A DNA stretch of 58,322 bases from an uncultured Lachnospiraceae bacterium (GTDB lineage Bacteria; Bacillota; Clostridia; Lachnospirales; Lachnospiraceae): the NCBI GenBank assembly GCA_905233905.1, contig CAJOFN010000003.1, positions 1 through 58,322 on the forward strand, given 5' to 3'. Positions 35,563 through 44,630 of this stretch are shown piece by piece (positions within the stretch are counted from its first letter, which is position 1; each line of letters begins with the position of its first letter). The translations under genes were made by a program, and so were the position numbers. The notes beneath the pieces were generated by a model, which worked only from the letters and a program-made list of their open reading frames with translations, was not told the origin of the DNA and did not search any database.

Positions 35563-36087
35563 TTACATTAAGGGCGATAACACAACTTTTTTTTGTGCTC
35601 TGCTGGATTTTACGTCGATTATCCGCTGATTTCCGGAGCCCCTGTAGCGCAGGGTAATGTCTTTCCGGTCCAGGATGAACTTTCCATCAACTAAAATGTC
35701 GATATTGTCCAGGATATCATCTGTATGCTCAGTGTACTTCCTGCCGCCGGGTATAAGATCCACATCATACAAAAAGCCTGTGTACATCCAGATATTCTTT
35801 TGGGGCATTTTGGTTTTAACCTCGCGGATCAGTCCCCATACGTCAGGCTGGTTCTCCGGCTCAAAGGGCTCCCCTCCCAATATGGTAAGCCCGGCGTAAT
35901 GAGGCTTGGACAATTCCTTTAAGATATATTCCTCCCATGTCCTGTCATATTCTTTGCCATAATTAAAATCCCAGGTCTGGGGCTGGAAACACCCCTCACA
36001 GCGGTTGGTGCATCCTGAAACAAACACACTAACCCTCATGCCCTCGCCGTTGGCGCAGTCAGCCCTTAATATCTCTCCAATATGCAT
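35563..36087 (-). CDS. nrdG: Anaerobic ribonucleotide reductase activating protein
   Basis: 174 residues; a radical-SAM enzyme that installs the glycyl radical on NrdD. The cluster motif is CTNRCEGC (Cys26, Cys30, Cys33), with ILGGEPFEPEN as the SAM-binding GGE region. AGGAG precedes the ATG. No nrdD is adjacent; the upstream neighbour is wecB and the downstream one rnhA. The NrdD partner must be elsewhere. Confidence 0.92.
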   Translation of the reverse strand: MHIGEILRADCANGEGMRVSVFVSGCTNRCEGCFQPQTWDFNYGKEYDRTWEEYILKELSKPHYAGLTILGGEPFEPENQPDVWGLIREVKTKMPQKNIWMYTGFLYDVDLIPGGRKYTEHTDDILDNIDILVDGKFILDRKDITLRYRGSGNQRIIDVKSSRAQKKVVLSPLM

Positions 36088-36104
36088 AAGCCTTCTCCTA
36101 ACCT

Positions 36105-37199
36105 TCAGATGCCTTTACAAAGGATGTCCGCTATCTGCTTTGAAGCTGTACCGTCTCCGTATGGATTGGTAGCCTGTGACATGGCATCATAGGCAGCCTT
36201 ATCATCCAAAAGCTCCGTGAAATGCCTGTAGAGATCCTCTTCCTTTGTACCGACCAGACGCAGTGTGCCAACCTCCACACCCTCGGGCCTTTCGGTTGTG
36301 TCCCTCATTACAAGGACAGGCTTGCCAAGGGAGGGCGCCTCCTCCTGGATGCCTCCGCTGTCCGTAAGTATCAGGTAGCTTCTTTCCATGAAGTTGTGGA
36401 AATCAAGCACATCCAGCGGCTCAATAAGTTTGATGGCGTCCATATCCCCAAACACCTCATTTGCCGCCTCCCTTACCAGAGGATTTTTGTGGATGGGATA
36501 AATGGCGCAGACATCCTCATGCTCTTTCAGCACCCGTTTTATTGCCCGAAACATTCCCCTCATGGGCTCTCCAAGATTCTCTCTCCTATGGGCGGTGATA
36601 AGGATCAGACGCTTACCGTCAAGAGCTTCAAGCTCGGGATGTGTGTAATTCTTTTTTACCGTGGTCTGCAGCGCGTCTATAGCCGTATTGCCCGTAATAT
36701 AAATATCATCGGGATTCTTTCCCTCGCTGATAAGATTCTGCGCTGCCCTCTTTGTGGGAGCAAAATGATACTTCGCGATCAGTCCGACGCCCTGGCGGTT
36801 AAACTCCTCGGGATAGGGACTGTAAGTATTGTAGGTCCGAAGTCCCGCTTCCACATGTCCCACGGGTATCTGAAGATAAAAGCATGCCAGCGCCGTAACA
36901 AAGGTAGTGGATGTATCGCCATGTACAAGAACTACGTCAGGCTTTTCACCCTCCAGTATCTCCTTGATCCCGGTAAGGACATTGACCGTTACGTCAAAAA
37001 GAGTCTGGCGCTCCTTCATAATGGACAGGTCATAATCGGGCACGACCTCAAACACATCAAGCACCTGATAAAGCATTTCAACGTGCTGACCAGTAACACA
37101 GACAACGGTTTTGACATTATCCCGTGACTTTAACTCCTTTACCAAAGGGCACATCTTAATTGCCTCCGGCCTTGTGCCGAAAACCAACATTATCTTCAT
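36105..37199 (-). CDS. wecB: UDP-N-acetylglucosamine 2-epimerase (non-hydrolysing)
   Basis: 364 residues; interconverts UDP-GlcNAc and UDP-ManNAc. MLVFGTRPEAIKMCPLV, VHGDTSTTF, HVEAGLRTYN, the TGNTAIDAL and TAHRRENLGEP motifs, and LTDSGGIQEEAPSLGKPVLV are intact. AAGGAGG precedes the ATG, which overlaps the stop of the preceding glycosidase-like gene. It is the last gene of the polymer locus by position and could supply ManNAc units for that polymer or for wall teichoic acid. Confidence 0.95.
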   Translation of the reverse strand: MKIMLVFGTRPEAIKMCPLVKELKSRDNVKTVVCVTGQHVEMLYQVLDVFEVVPDYDLSIMKERQTLFDVTVNVLTGIKEILEGEKPDVVLVHGDTSTTFVTALACFYLQIPVGHVEAGLRTYNTYSPYPEEFNRQGVGLIAKYHFAPTKRAAQNLISEGKNPDDIYITGNTAIDALQTTVKKNYTHPELEALDGKRLILITAHRRENLGEPMRGMFRAIKRVLKEHEDVCAIYPIHKNPLVREAANEVFGDMDAIKLIEPLDVLDFHNFMERSYLILTDSGGIQEEAPSLGKPVLVMRDTTERPEGVEVGTLRLVGTKEEDLYRHFTELLDDKAAYDAMSQATNPYGDGTASKQIADILCKGI

Positions 37200-38362
37200 T
37201 GCTTCCTCCTTACAAAATCCAAGAGCGACAAAGCTTCATATGGCGCGTTTTCTATTTTATCGGAAAGACGGTTACAGGTACGCATCACCCATCCGGCATT
37301 TGCGGTATGCATCGGATAACCGCGGGAAACCTCTGTAAGACTCCTGTAATGCCCAAGATATTCTTCTGCCGCCTCTTCATCATCAAAGCTTAGGGCTATA
37401 TCTGACATTACAGACCATTCAAACGTGGTATCCGTCTTCCCCTGCTGCCAGTCAAAACGGCTGCAAACTGTATTATACAGCCTTTCCATGTCAGCAGTTT
37501 TATCAGTCATTCCCGTAAAAACAGGATAAAGCTGGGCTATGGCATCAGGGTAAAAGATATCAAAGTCAGCAGCTCCCGTATCCGAAGCGTCAGCAAATAT
37601 CCCGTAGGAAAATGAACCTTCGCCAGCCCTCCAGAAGCGCTCCATTGCCTTTTCCTTTAAATCATCCGCAAAGGAAATATACCACTGTCCCTCAGCATTA
37701 TCATCAGGCAAAGCCTTTCCGATGGCCAAACATGCCTCATACACCTCACAGTTATCCATCAGGTACGCTATATCATGATCCTGATTGGCATAGGTTATCT
37801 CATCCGTAACAGACAGCAAAGCTTCATGCAAAAGACCCACTGCCTCATACCAGCCGTTGATGCTTTCTATTTTCGCTTCACCGGCGGTTTCGGCATATTC
37901 CGCAAGCAAGAGCAGATATTCCGCTGCATAAGAGTCCACGGAATCAGCCTTCTCAGTCGGGGTAAGGACACCGTCCTTTAAGCTGTAGTCCTTTATAATG
38001 CCGTTATACTTTAAAAGCTCGCCTGTATGCCAGTTTAGGTATTTTTCGACAGCTTTTATATTCTCCTCATTATGATCACTTAATAATCCAAGTGCCGCAA
38101 GACAGGCGAAATAGGGATTAACTGTTCCTTCCGGGGCATCACTCTGACGGTACAAAAGAATCGCGCCATTTTCAAGCTGGTTCTGTCTTATCCACTCGCC
38201 TTCCTCTGCGGAAATACTGTGGTATATTGCTGTCTGCTCGCGCCTTTTTGCATCCTGCAGGGCTATATGATCCTTTCGCGCGTCGTTGTAAGCGGTAATG
38301 AAGATCACCAGAAGGATCAGGATGATAAAGCCTGCCATAAGGAGGATTTTCTTTTTTGTCAT
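37196..38362 (-). CDS. Membrane-anchored alpha/alpha-barrel glycosidase-like protein
   Basis: 388 residues. One N-terminal membrane anchor (about 5-24) precedes a helical extracytoplasmic domain resembling six-hairpin glycosidases: WIRQNQLENGAILLYRQSD, VNPYFACLAALGLL, YAAEYLLLLAEYAE, YLMDNCEVYEACLAIGKAL, the FWRAGEGSFSYGIF segment and DIFYPDAIAQLYPVFTG. Members hydrolyse or bind polysaccharides, and GH8-like enzymes often accompany exopolysaccharide synthases. It overlaps CotH upstream and wecB downstream by 4 bp each. It may trim or release the polymer; catalytic acids were not assigned. Confidence 0.75.
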   Translation of the reverse strand: MTKKKILLMAGFIILILLVIFITAYNDARKDHIALQDAKRREQTAIYHSISAEEGEWIRQNQLENGAILLYRQSDAPEGTVNPYFACLAALGLLSDHNEENIKAVEKYLNWHTGELLKYNGIIKDYSLKDGVLTPTEKADSVDSYAAEYLLLLAEYAETAGEAKIESINGWYEAVGLLHEALLSVTDEITYANQDHDIAYLMDNCEVYEACLAIGKALPDDNAEGQWYISFADDLKEKAMERFWRAGEGSFSYGIFADASDTGAADFDIFYPDAIAQLYPVFTGMTDKTADMERLYNTVCSRFDWQQGKTDTTFEWSVMSDIALSFDDEEAAEEYLGHYRSLTEVSRGYPMHTANAGWVMRTCNRLSDKIENAPYEALSLLDFVRRKQ

Positions 38363-39771
38363 AGCTGTATATCCTGTATATGTCCGTCCATAAACTCAAG
38401 CCTTTCTGTGATGGTACTTTTTAACTGGTCCAGGGCATCTGAATATGAGGCTATATCTCGCTTTGTATTTACATCATCGGTCAGCAGGTTTATGTGAAAG
38501 GTATAGTCCCATATTTTAAAATTCCTGTCAACGGCATCTCCAAGCTCAGTACGGCCTGTATTTAGCAGCTCTTCTATATGCTCATTGGAAAGGGTCGTTT
38601 TTCTTAATTCGTGATACCTCTCTGTTACCCTTTTAACAAAGGCAGGATCCTTTAGAAGCCTTTCAAACCAGGGCGTTTCCGTTATGTAATACCTGTCCTT
38701 TTCCACGGAAAACCACTGGTAATTGTCAAATGAATTATTATAGTCCCAGACAGCCATATTCAGCTTGCCCCCAAGCTCCTTATACGCGTAGGTAGACAGG
38801 AACCCGGCATCATGATTAAGGGCGAATTCATTTATTATCACATAATCCACAAAATTATCAACATTAATGTAATTTTCGTATCCCGACCCGGGAGCATTAT
38901 ATTTTTTGCTGTATAATACACGCTCAAATTCTGAAATATCAGCCGTGATCCAGAGTATGGCGTTATCACTGAGCTTTTTCCCTGCAGGGTAATCAATGTA
39001 AAGATTATTGGAGGTAAGGCCGTTTATCTTGCCGTAATTCTGCAAGGGTCTGTAATCAGTACCCTCTCTGTCACGGCTTAATATATACGGGCTTTCACCA
39101 AAAAGAAGCCCGAAGGTGGATAACCGAAGCCGTCCCGGACCATTGCTCACGGGCTCAACCACCAGATATACCCCCTGATATTTTCCGTCACAGAACAGCT
39201 CCACAAATCGGCAGTCCGGAGCCCACTCCATCATTTCAGCGGCCAAATTGTATACCAGATAATTCCGCATAAGGGTTTTATCTAAAAATGGACCGTTAAG
39301 AACCCATTCAGACGCCGCGCCCATACCAAAAAGGTCATAATCGTAGGTGCCGTTTTTGCCCTTCTTTTTGTAAAACTCCGCCTTGAACTGTTTCTTTTCA
39401 AAATTACGGGATGAGGCGCCGCGGTACTTGACTTTTGCAGGAATGGTAAGGTCGGATTTTTCGGTTATACTATGCAGCTTTCCGTCATTTTCGGAATTTA
39501 AAATGGAAATGGAGGTCCATACGTTGTTTTCGCCATTTATCATTTCATTATCTGTATTGATATACAGTACGGGAAGCGTTGTTTCAAAATCATCCAGCCC
39601 GTAAAAATGAAGATAATCCTCATCAATTTCCGGAACGCTGCCGGCATATCCGGATGCGCCGGTATCATGCTGCAAAGTTAGGGTATCGGAGTAATTTTTG
39701 AATATGATCAGCGAACCGATGCCGATGATAAGAAACGCTGACATTATAATGCCGAAGAAAATCCTGCGCAT
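38359..39771 (-). CDS. cotH: CotH-family protein kinase
   Basis: 470 residues. An N-terminal membrane anchor (about 5-24) precedes a CotH domain: KVKYRGASSRNFEKKQFKAEF (about 114-133, nucleotide-site strand), LNGPFLDKTLMRNYLVYNLA, LFCDGKYQGVYLVVEPV and the MAVWDYNNSFDNY metal-site region. CotH kinases phosphorylate secreted proteins (Bacillus spore coat CotB/CotG). Here the domain would be extracytoplasmic. The locus context, with a glycosyltransferase and VTC polymerase, suggests modification of surface polymer or its protein partners. It overlaps the next gene by 4 bp and follows the DUF4956 gene by 4 bp. Confidence 0.92.
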   Translation of the reverse strand: MRRIFFGIIMSAFLIIGIGSLIIFKNYSDTLTLQHDTGASGYAGSVPEIDEDYLHFYGLDDFETTLPVLYINTDNEMINGENNVWTSISILNSENDGKLHSITEKSDLTIPAKVKYRGASSRNFEKKQFKAEFYKKKGKNGTYDYDLFGMGAASEWVLNGPFLDKTLMRNYLVYNLAAEMMEWAPDCRFVELFCDGKYQGVYLVVEPVSNGPGRLRLSTFGLLFGESPYILSRDREGTDYRPLQNYGKINGLTSNNLYIDYPAGKKLSDNAILWITADISEFERVLYSKKYNAPGSGYENYINVDNFVDYVIINEFALNHDAGFLSTYAYKELGGKLNMAVWDYNNSFDNYQWFSVEKDRYYITETPWFERLLKDPAFVKRVTERYHELRKTTLSNEHIEELLNTGRTELGDAVDRNFKIWDYTFHINLLTDDVNTKRDIASYSDALDQLKSTITERLEFMDGHIQDIQL

Positions 39772-39775
39772 ACCC

Positions 39776-40453
39776 TTACCTTGCTATATCATCCTGCTGT
39801 TCAACAATGCTGACCCTTATAACTCCGTTAATATGCATCAGCCTCTGTGTGATATCCCTTCCGCCGTCCTCATCAGCCTGGACAAGCTTTCCTTCCCTGA
39901 CGGAATACACTATCTCGCACTGGGAAGCATCCTGGCTCTTGGATATCCTGTGCATGGCTCTGCCGAAATGCTCTTCAACTATGGCTTCCACCTCCGCCTG
40001 CCCCTTAGGCTCGGTTAAAATAACAAGAAGCTGGCGGTTTGCCTTAATTGTACGCCTCGTGACCAAAAAGAATAGGAACAGGGTAAGGCTGCCTATTGCG
40101 ACCATAATATACTGTCCGACCCCGCAGCCTATGCCGCATGCTATCGCCCAGAAGATATATACTGCATCCCTTACATCCTTTACTGCCGTCCTGAACCTGA
40201 TTATGGAAAGGGCACCCACCATTCCAAGGGACAGGGCAATATCATTGGATATTATCGCCATTATCGTTGTGGTTACTATCACAGTCGCTCCTATGGAGAC
40301 ATTGAAACGCTTGCTGAAGGCTGTCCCAACATAGGTAATGCGGTAGGTAAACATAATAAAAAATGCCATTACCACCGCTGCCAGGTTATTGAATACGGCA
40401 TCTGAAAAACTAAGTACACCCGGCGTAAGATTTTCAATAATAAATTCTCTCAT
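39776..40453 (-). CDS. DUF4956 membrane protein
   Basis: 225 residues with four or so membrane segments (about 20-43, 52-69, 72-89, 97-131) and a cytoplasmic C-terminal domain (VEAIVEEHFGRAMHRISKSQ). The conserved ALSIIRFRTAVKDVRDAVYIFW motif (shown in part) identifies the family. DUF4956 genes commonly adjoin VTC-type polyphosphate polymerase genes, as here, but the biochemical role is unknown. AGGAG precedes the ATG; the gap to the VTC gene is 47 bp. Confidence 0.9.
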   Translation of the reverse strand: MREFIIENLTPGVLSFSDAVFNNLAAVVMAFFIMFTYRITYVGTAFSKRFNVSIGATVIVTTTIMAIISNDIALSLGMVGALSIIRFRTAVKDVRDAVYIFWAIACGIGCGVGQYIMVAIGSLTLFLFFLVTRRTIKANRQLLVILTEPKGQAEVEAIVEEHFGRAMHRISKSQDASQCEIVYSVREGKLVQADEDGGRDITQRLMHINGVIRVSIVEQQDDIAR

Positions 40454-40500
40454 TTTGCTCCTGTATATTATGTGTTGATATTTGTAGCTGCCTCTTCACC

Positions 40501-41214
40501 TTATCCGTATGCTAAAAATCTTGCATCGGAATATTTGCTGTTTGCTATTGGAAGATGATCTATATCCGCGATTATCCTGGCAATGGGTGATACCAGAAAT
40601 TCATTGTATTTTACTTCAAGCACCCCATAACCCATTTCCATCAAAGGGTACAGGGGCACATGCTCATCAAACAGCCCGAAGGGAGACAGGCTTCCCATTA
40701 TATTGTGATCAAAGGTGACCCGGACATCGCTGACGGGATAGGTGAAGGCTGTCCTGTCATATACCACTATTGTCCTTGGCTGATAAACATTCTGGGTCAT
40801 TTTATTATACAAAAAAGCAGCCAGCTCTTCATCATGAAATAAAAGGGAGGCAAAGCTCCGCCTCTCCAGAGCCATCGCCTCTTCTCTGGTGATAACGAGG
40901 GATTTTTTCCTGGAATCCGAACCGCTTTTACATTTGTATTCCAGCAGCGCGTTTTCATCCGCAAGGTCATAAATCCGAATACGGATCTTTCGTTTTTCCA
41001 TGACTCCGTCTAAATTGTCATGGAAATCCCTGTCAGAAAGGGAATCGAAATAAAGCGAACGGATATTGTAGGTACCGTTTGTCCCGTGGCTGTCCCGCTG
41101 CATGACAGCGTCAAGCCTGTCACTGATGCGGTAAAACTCCCGCCGGGTTATCACATATTTTATTTCTTTTCTGAAGACATTGCGAAGGCTTTTTTTCAAG
41201 TCCTTTTTTTCCAT
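40501..41214 (-). CDS. VTC-domain (polyphosphate polymerase-like) protein
   Basis: 237 residues; a triphosphate-tunnel fold built of basic and acidic beta strands: FRKEIKYVITRREFYRI, IRSLYFDS, EKRKIRIRIYDL, ALLEYKCK, VRVTFDHNI and GVLEVKYNEF. In yeast Vtc4 this domain makes polyphosphate from ATP. The ATG at 41212-41214 gives the family start (MEKKDLKKSLRNVFRKE) and overlaps the upstream membrane-protein gene by 19 bp. The open frame runs 185 codons further, but only as a shadow of that gene. No membrane segment of its own, so it may work with DUF4956 at the membrane. Confidence 0.9.
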   Translation of the reverse strand: MEKKDLKKSLRNVFRKEIKYVITRREFYRISDRLDAVMQRDSHGTNGTYNIRSLYFDSLSDRDFHDNLDGVMEKRKIRIRIYDLADENALLEYKCKSGSDSRKKSLVITREEAMALERRSFASLLFHDEELAAFLYNKMTQNVYQPRTIVVYDRTAFTYPVSDVRVTFDHNIMGSLSPFGLFDEHVPLYPLMEMGYGVLEVKYNEFLVSPIARIIADIDHLPIANSKYSDARFLAYG

Positions 41215-41792
41215 ATAAGCCCCCATTTTGTAAGAAAAAGCTGAAAGGCCGCTCCAAGGGCTGCAGCAGCTATTCCTGCCGGCAATACTCCAAAAAGCTC
41301 TGCCAGCCCGAAGCCTCCGAAAACAGCGGTAAGCACGCAGACAGTCGGCTTCAGGAAAAAGAAAGCACAGACAGCAGATGCTATGGCGCAGATCAAGATA
41401 AATGCAATGCTGCCTATGCCAAGGCCTTCGCCGGCAAAGAACAAAACCGCCATCCATGCTGTCATCGCCCCTAATGCCGCGGAAAGAATAATCCCTCCGG
41501 CCCTTGACCATCTGTAGGATAAAAAGGTAAATATCACCCCCACCACGGAAAAAAACGCGACCACATAATTCCATGCCATATGGGGCTTTAACAATACCGT
41601 GCTTATGGTCACAAAAAGATAGAAAAACGTTATGGAAAAATACATTCGGTACACGAAGCAGCCTGCTGCAAGAGCAAGGGCAAATACAGTACCGAAAATC
41701 CATACGCGGTAATTTGTAAGGAACAAAAACCTGTCCCAGATATCCGTCTTTAAGGAAAGGAAGCTCCAAACCCTGTCAAAAACAGTTGCCAT
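41196..41792 (-). CDS. Polytopic membrane protein of the polymer locus
   Basis: 198 residues, almost entirely hydrophobic, with about six membrane segments (VWIFGTVFALALAAGCFVY, ITFFYLFVTISTVLL, WNYVVAFFSVVGVIFTFL and three more). It is not recognised as a known family; it could be a channel subunit or a partner of the glycosyltransferase. GGAG precedes the ATG. Its 3' end overlaps the VTC gene by 19 bp, so the two are translated together. Confidence 0.8.
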   Translation of the reverse strand: MATVFDRVWSFLSLKTDIWDRFLFLTNYRVWIFGTVFALALAAGCFVYRMYFSITFFYLFVTISTVLLKPHMAWNYVVAFFSVVGVIFTFLSYRWSRAGGIILSAALGAMTAWMAVLFFAGEGLGIGSIAFILICAIASAVCAFFFLKPTVCVLTAVFGGFGLAELFGVLPAGIAAAALGAAFQLFLTKWGLIWKKRT

Positions 41793-41803
41793 TATAACTC
41801 CAA

Positions 41804-42940
41804 TTATTTAACATTAATTGCTTTGCTGTATGCCCTGTCCCCTATCCTGTCGGCAAGCTGGGCAATGACGATATGCTTTATATTATTTTCTCTGACAAGT
41901 CTGCCAAGGTCTTTATAAAATCCACCGTAACCGGTTATATTTACAACACATACCCTGCCAAAATTCTCGCAAAGATAAGGCGCCAGCATTGTACCTGCGC
42001 TGTCAGCAATAAGGATGATCCCGTCACTGCCGTTTCCGTCACAGAGCGCGTAGTCGAAGCTTCCTCCCACAACGCTGCTTGAACCCATAACAGAGTACAG
42101 AATGACAGGACGCCTTATTTCGGTTCCTTCCGTAAAATCATATTGTATTTCTCTGTCCAAAAATGTATCGGAATGAAGCCAGACAAAAATATCCTCTGTC
42201 ATGCCGGTCATTTTGTTCTTTACCTGCCGGGTTGCCTCCTGTTGGGAAAACATCATGTATTCATTGCCGTAAAAATCATTCTGGTTCATGACCGGCGCAG
42301 CATCCAGATCCTTTGCCCCGATCCCCAGCTCTTTGCACAGCTCCTTGTACCCATAGTAAGCGCCTATAAGGGTCCAGCTTTCATCTGTCCGGTAAAATAC
42401 ATATTTTTCCCCGATGAGGCTGCTTATACTGTTTTGGGGATCACAAACAAAAGCCGTCCCCGAAACAGCGTTTTTTACCTGCTTCATGTGAGCCTTGTAC
42501 GCCGTAATATCAGTCTGTGAATCATTTTCACAGGTTATGCGCACAGGCACAGCAACAATGGTTACTGGTATATCGGAAAAGCCTGCTTTTGAAAGCCCTG
42601 ATCTGATACCATTAACCTGCGCCGCGATGTTTTCTCCCGCATTCCTTACCGCCAGATATCTTTTCAGTACACGGTCACTGTAGACCCTGTATTTTTCGGA
42701 TTCATATAATACCTTCTCTGACAGGGTCTGCCCCTTGGGCAATCCATATTCATTGAAGGTATCTTCCTCGGGTGCAGCGCCCTCGGCTTTAAGCTGCGCC
42801 TTTGTAACCTCATCACGGATTGAGCTTACCCCGTAGTGCAGCAGTGACACGAGGATGAACACCGTACATAATCCAAATCCTATCCAAAATCGTTCCTGTT
42901 TTCCCAAATCCGATTCCCCCTCAAGGGATTGTTGTATCAT
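41804..42940 (-). CDS. DHHW/AlgX-like SGNH-fold protein with altered signature
   Basis: 378 residues. A membrane anchor (about 20-37) precedes an extracytoplasmic domain. The stretch YRTDESWTLIGAYYGY (183-198) aligns with the YxTDHHWTxxGA signature of the DHHW family, but His-His is replaced by Glu-Ser (D186-E-S-W189). ILIADSAGTMLAPYL (310-324) matches the GDS block that contributes the Ser nucleophile in SGNH-type acyltransferases such as AlgX. The enzyme may be inactive or changed; acetylation of the polymer is an uncertain inference. It overlaps the LRR gene stop by 4 bp. Confidence 0.8.
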   Translation of the reverse strand: MIQQSLEGESDLGKQERFWIGFGLCTVFILVSLLHYGVSSIRDEVTKAQLKAEGAAPEEDTFNEYGLPKGQTLSEKVLYESEKYRVYSDRVLKRYLAVRNAGENIAAQVNGIRSGLSKAGFSDIPVTIVAVPVRITCENDSQTDITAYKAHMKQVKNAVSGTAFVCDPQNSISSLIGEKYVFYRTDESWTLIGAYYGYKELCKELGIGAKDLDAAPVMNQNDFYGNEYMMFSQQEATRQVKNKMTGMTEDIFVWLHSDTFLDREIQYDFTEGTEIRRPVILYSVMGSSSVVGGSFDYALCDGNGSDGIILIADSAGTMLAPYLCENFGRVCVVNITGYGGFYKDLGRLVRENNIKHIVIAQLADRIGDRAYSKAINVK

Positions 42941-44628
42941 CTGTAAACCACAGAAATATCCGGTAACAGCTCCGGCAGCTCGGCAATGCCCGGTTCGTTC
43001 TTTAACTCTTTACTGACGGAAAGCTCTTTAAGGGATGAGCAGTCCCTGAAGGAGCTTACGCCTACACTTCTCACCCTGTCAGGCAGAAATACCTTCTCAA
43101 GGCCTTTGCATCCCCTGAAGGAATGATCCTCCAACAACAGCTCCTCTCCCACAACTTCTATGGAAAGCTCCGTCAAAGCCTCCATCCCGGCAAAGGCAGC
43201 CGCCCCGATCCTCTTTAGGGTATGGGGCAGATGAAGCGCTGTGACATTTTTACAGTTTTCAAAGGCACTGACACCCACGCTTTCAAGTGCGGTTTTTCCG
43301 AGATCAACAGGATCCAAAAGGCAGTGACAGTCATAAAAGGCATAATCGTCTATCTTTGCTATGCTTTTAGCCATGAAAATCTGTTTTAAGGATCCGCAGC
43401 CACAGAACATGCTCCTTCTGATGCTTGCCGCACCTTCCGGAAATGCAACAGATACCACATTAGGATTCATCCTGTATGCCATATCATCAGTATCTTCATA
43501 TTCCTTTAAATCCTTAAAGCTTACGTCCAGAGGCTCCGCATTATATTTGATAAATCTGTAAGTGTCACTGTACCTGGGCTCATCAGCATCGTATATCGGA
43601 CAGCAGAAGCCCTTTGTTTCTGAGCTTACATAGCCGTATATGGTGACATTTTCACCAATAAAAAGCTTGTTCCGGCAGATAACAGAGACGCTGCGGCCTT
43701 CAAGCCCCACCATCACATCGTCTTCTATCTCGATATTGCCCTGGGCGAATACATTCCCAACTACAAAGGAACCCTTCTCCAAAAGTATATTGTTTTCTGC
43801 AAAAATATTGCCAAGGACGCCCGCGCCGGAGCAGATGCGCACATTTCTGTCCGCATGGATATCCCCCTGCAAAATGGCATCCTCAACTATCATGGTCTTG
43901 GAGCCTGTCACAACGGAATAGGTTGCTGTTCCATACTCGGTAAGGTGCTCATGGGTGACATGCTTTATGTTTTTCTTGTCTGAATATACTGGAAGCTTAA
44001 ACACCAGAGGATCTCTCCCCTTCATTGGATCCGTAAAGGCTCCCGGATACTGCCCGAAATGAATGATTGGGGCATACAGCCGCCTGAAGGTGACATTTTT
44101 GCCAATACTTAATATCCTGCCTGCCGTCGCGCTCATGCCAAGATCACAGTCGTCGTAGACAGCTAAGGTCTCTTCTCCGTCTACCCAGCGGATAACCCTG
44201 ATCTTATTACCCAGGTACATATTGTGCCTGCTGTATGCTGCTCTTATGGTTAAATTCGGTGTGTAAAAGGCTGCGTTTTTCGCGGCATATATTTCCTTGT
44301 GAAAAAATCTCAGATCACTTGCGGATTCAAAGTCCTCATTTAGTACGAGAGTGAGCTTATCAACCTCGGGTCTGTAAGCCTGCCGGATATCCTCCATGTC
44401 AAGGAACTTTTCTTCATGGGAAAGCTTAATGGTATTCCCCTTTACCGAATGGAGAGCGCTTTCTATCATATCGGAAAAGGAATGTGCAAAATACCTCTGA
44501 TCCCTGGATTTGTCCTGTGAAATCTGAAGTATCACTCCATCCGATTTAAGGAAATAGATCCAGCTTAAAAAAAGGGGCGCAAGCATCATTATAAGCATGA
44601 CTATTGTAATTAATATCATTTTCGCCAT
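42937..44628 (-). CDS. Bactofilin-like and leucine-rich-repeat surface protein
   Basis: 563 residues. One N-terminal membrane segment (about 4-27) is followed by an alpha/beta region and a right-handed beta-helix-like middle with bactofilin-type repeats (about 235-345: LQGDIHADRNVRICSGAGVL, GNIFAENNILLEKGSFVV, GNVFAQGNIEIEDDVMV). Then comes a C-terminal array of BspA-type LRR_5 repeats (about 390-550: SIRRSMFCGCGSLKQIF, KIDDYAFYDC, SVGVSAFENCKNVTALHLP and others). The combination is unusual. It probably serves as a scaffold for the polymer machinery outside the membrane. GGGGG lies 7 bp before the ATG. Confidence 0.82.
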   Translation of the reverse strand: MAKMILITIVMLIMMLAPLFLSWIYFLKSDGVILQISQDKSRDQRYFAHSFSDMIESALHSVKGNTIKLSHEEKFLDMEDIRQAYRPEVDKLTLVLNEDFESASDLRFFHKEIYAAKNAAFYTPNLTIRAAYSRHNMYLGNKIRVIRWVDGEETLAVYDDCDLGMSATAGRILSIGKNVTFRRLYAPIIHFGQYPGAFTDPMKGRDPLVFKLPVYSDKKNIKHVTHEHLTEYGTATYSVVTGSKTMIVEDAILQGDIHADRNVRICSGAGVLGNIFAENNILLEKGSFVVGNVFAQGNIEIEDDVMVGLEGRSVSVICRNKLFIGENVTIYGYVSSETKGFCCPIYDADEPRYSDTYRFIKYNAEPLDVSFKDLKEYEDTDDMAYRMNPNVVSVAFPEGAASIRRSMFCGCGSLKQIFMAKSIAKIDDYAFYDCHCLLDPVDLGKTALESVGVSAFENCKNVTALHLPHTLKRIGAAAFAGMEALTELSIEVVGEELLLEDHSFRGCKGLEKVFLPDRVRSVGVSSFRDCSSLKELSVSKELKNEPGIAELPELLPDISVVYR

Positions 44629-44630
44629 AC

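Noticed and set aside
40501..41769. Long minus-strand open frame that would give the VTC protein a 185-residue N-terminal extension
   Set aside because: The extension is Cys/Arg-rich, has no domain and overlaps the polytopic membrane-protein gene in another frame. The ATG at 41214 gives a normal VTC start.
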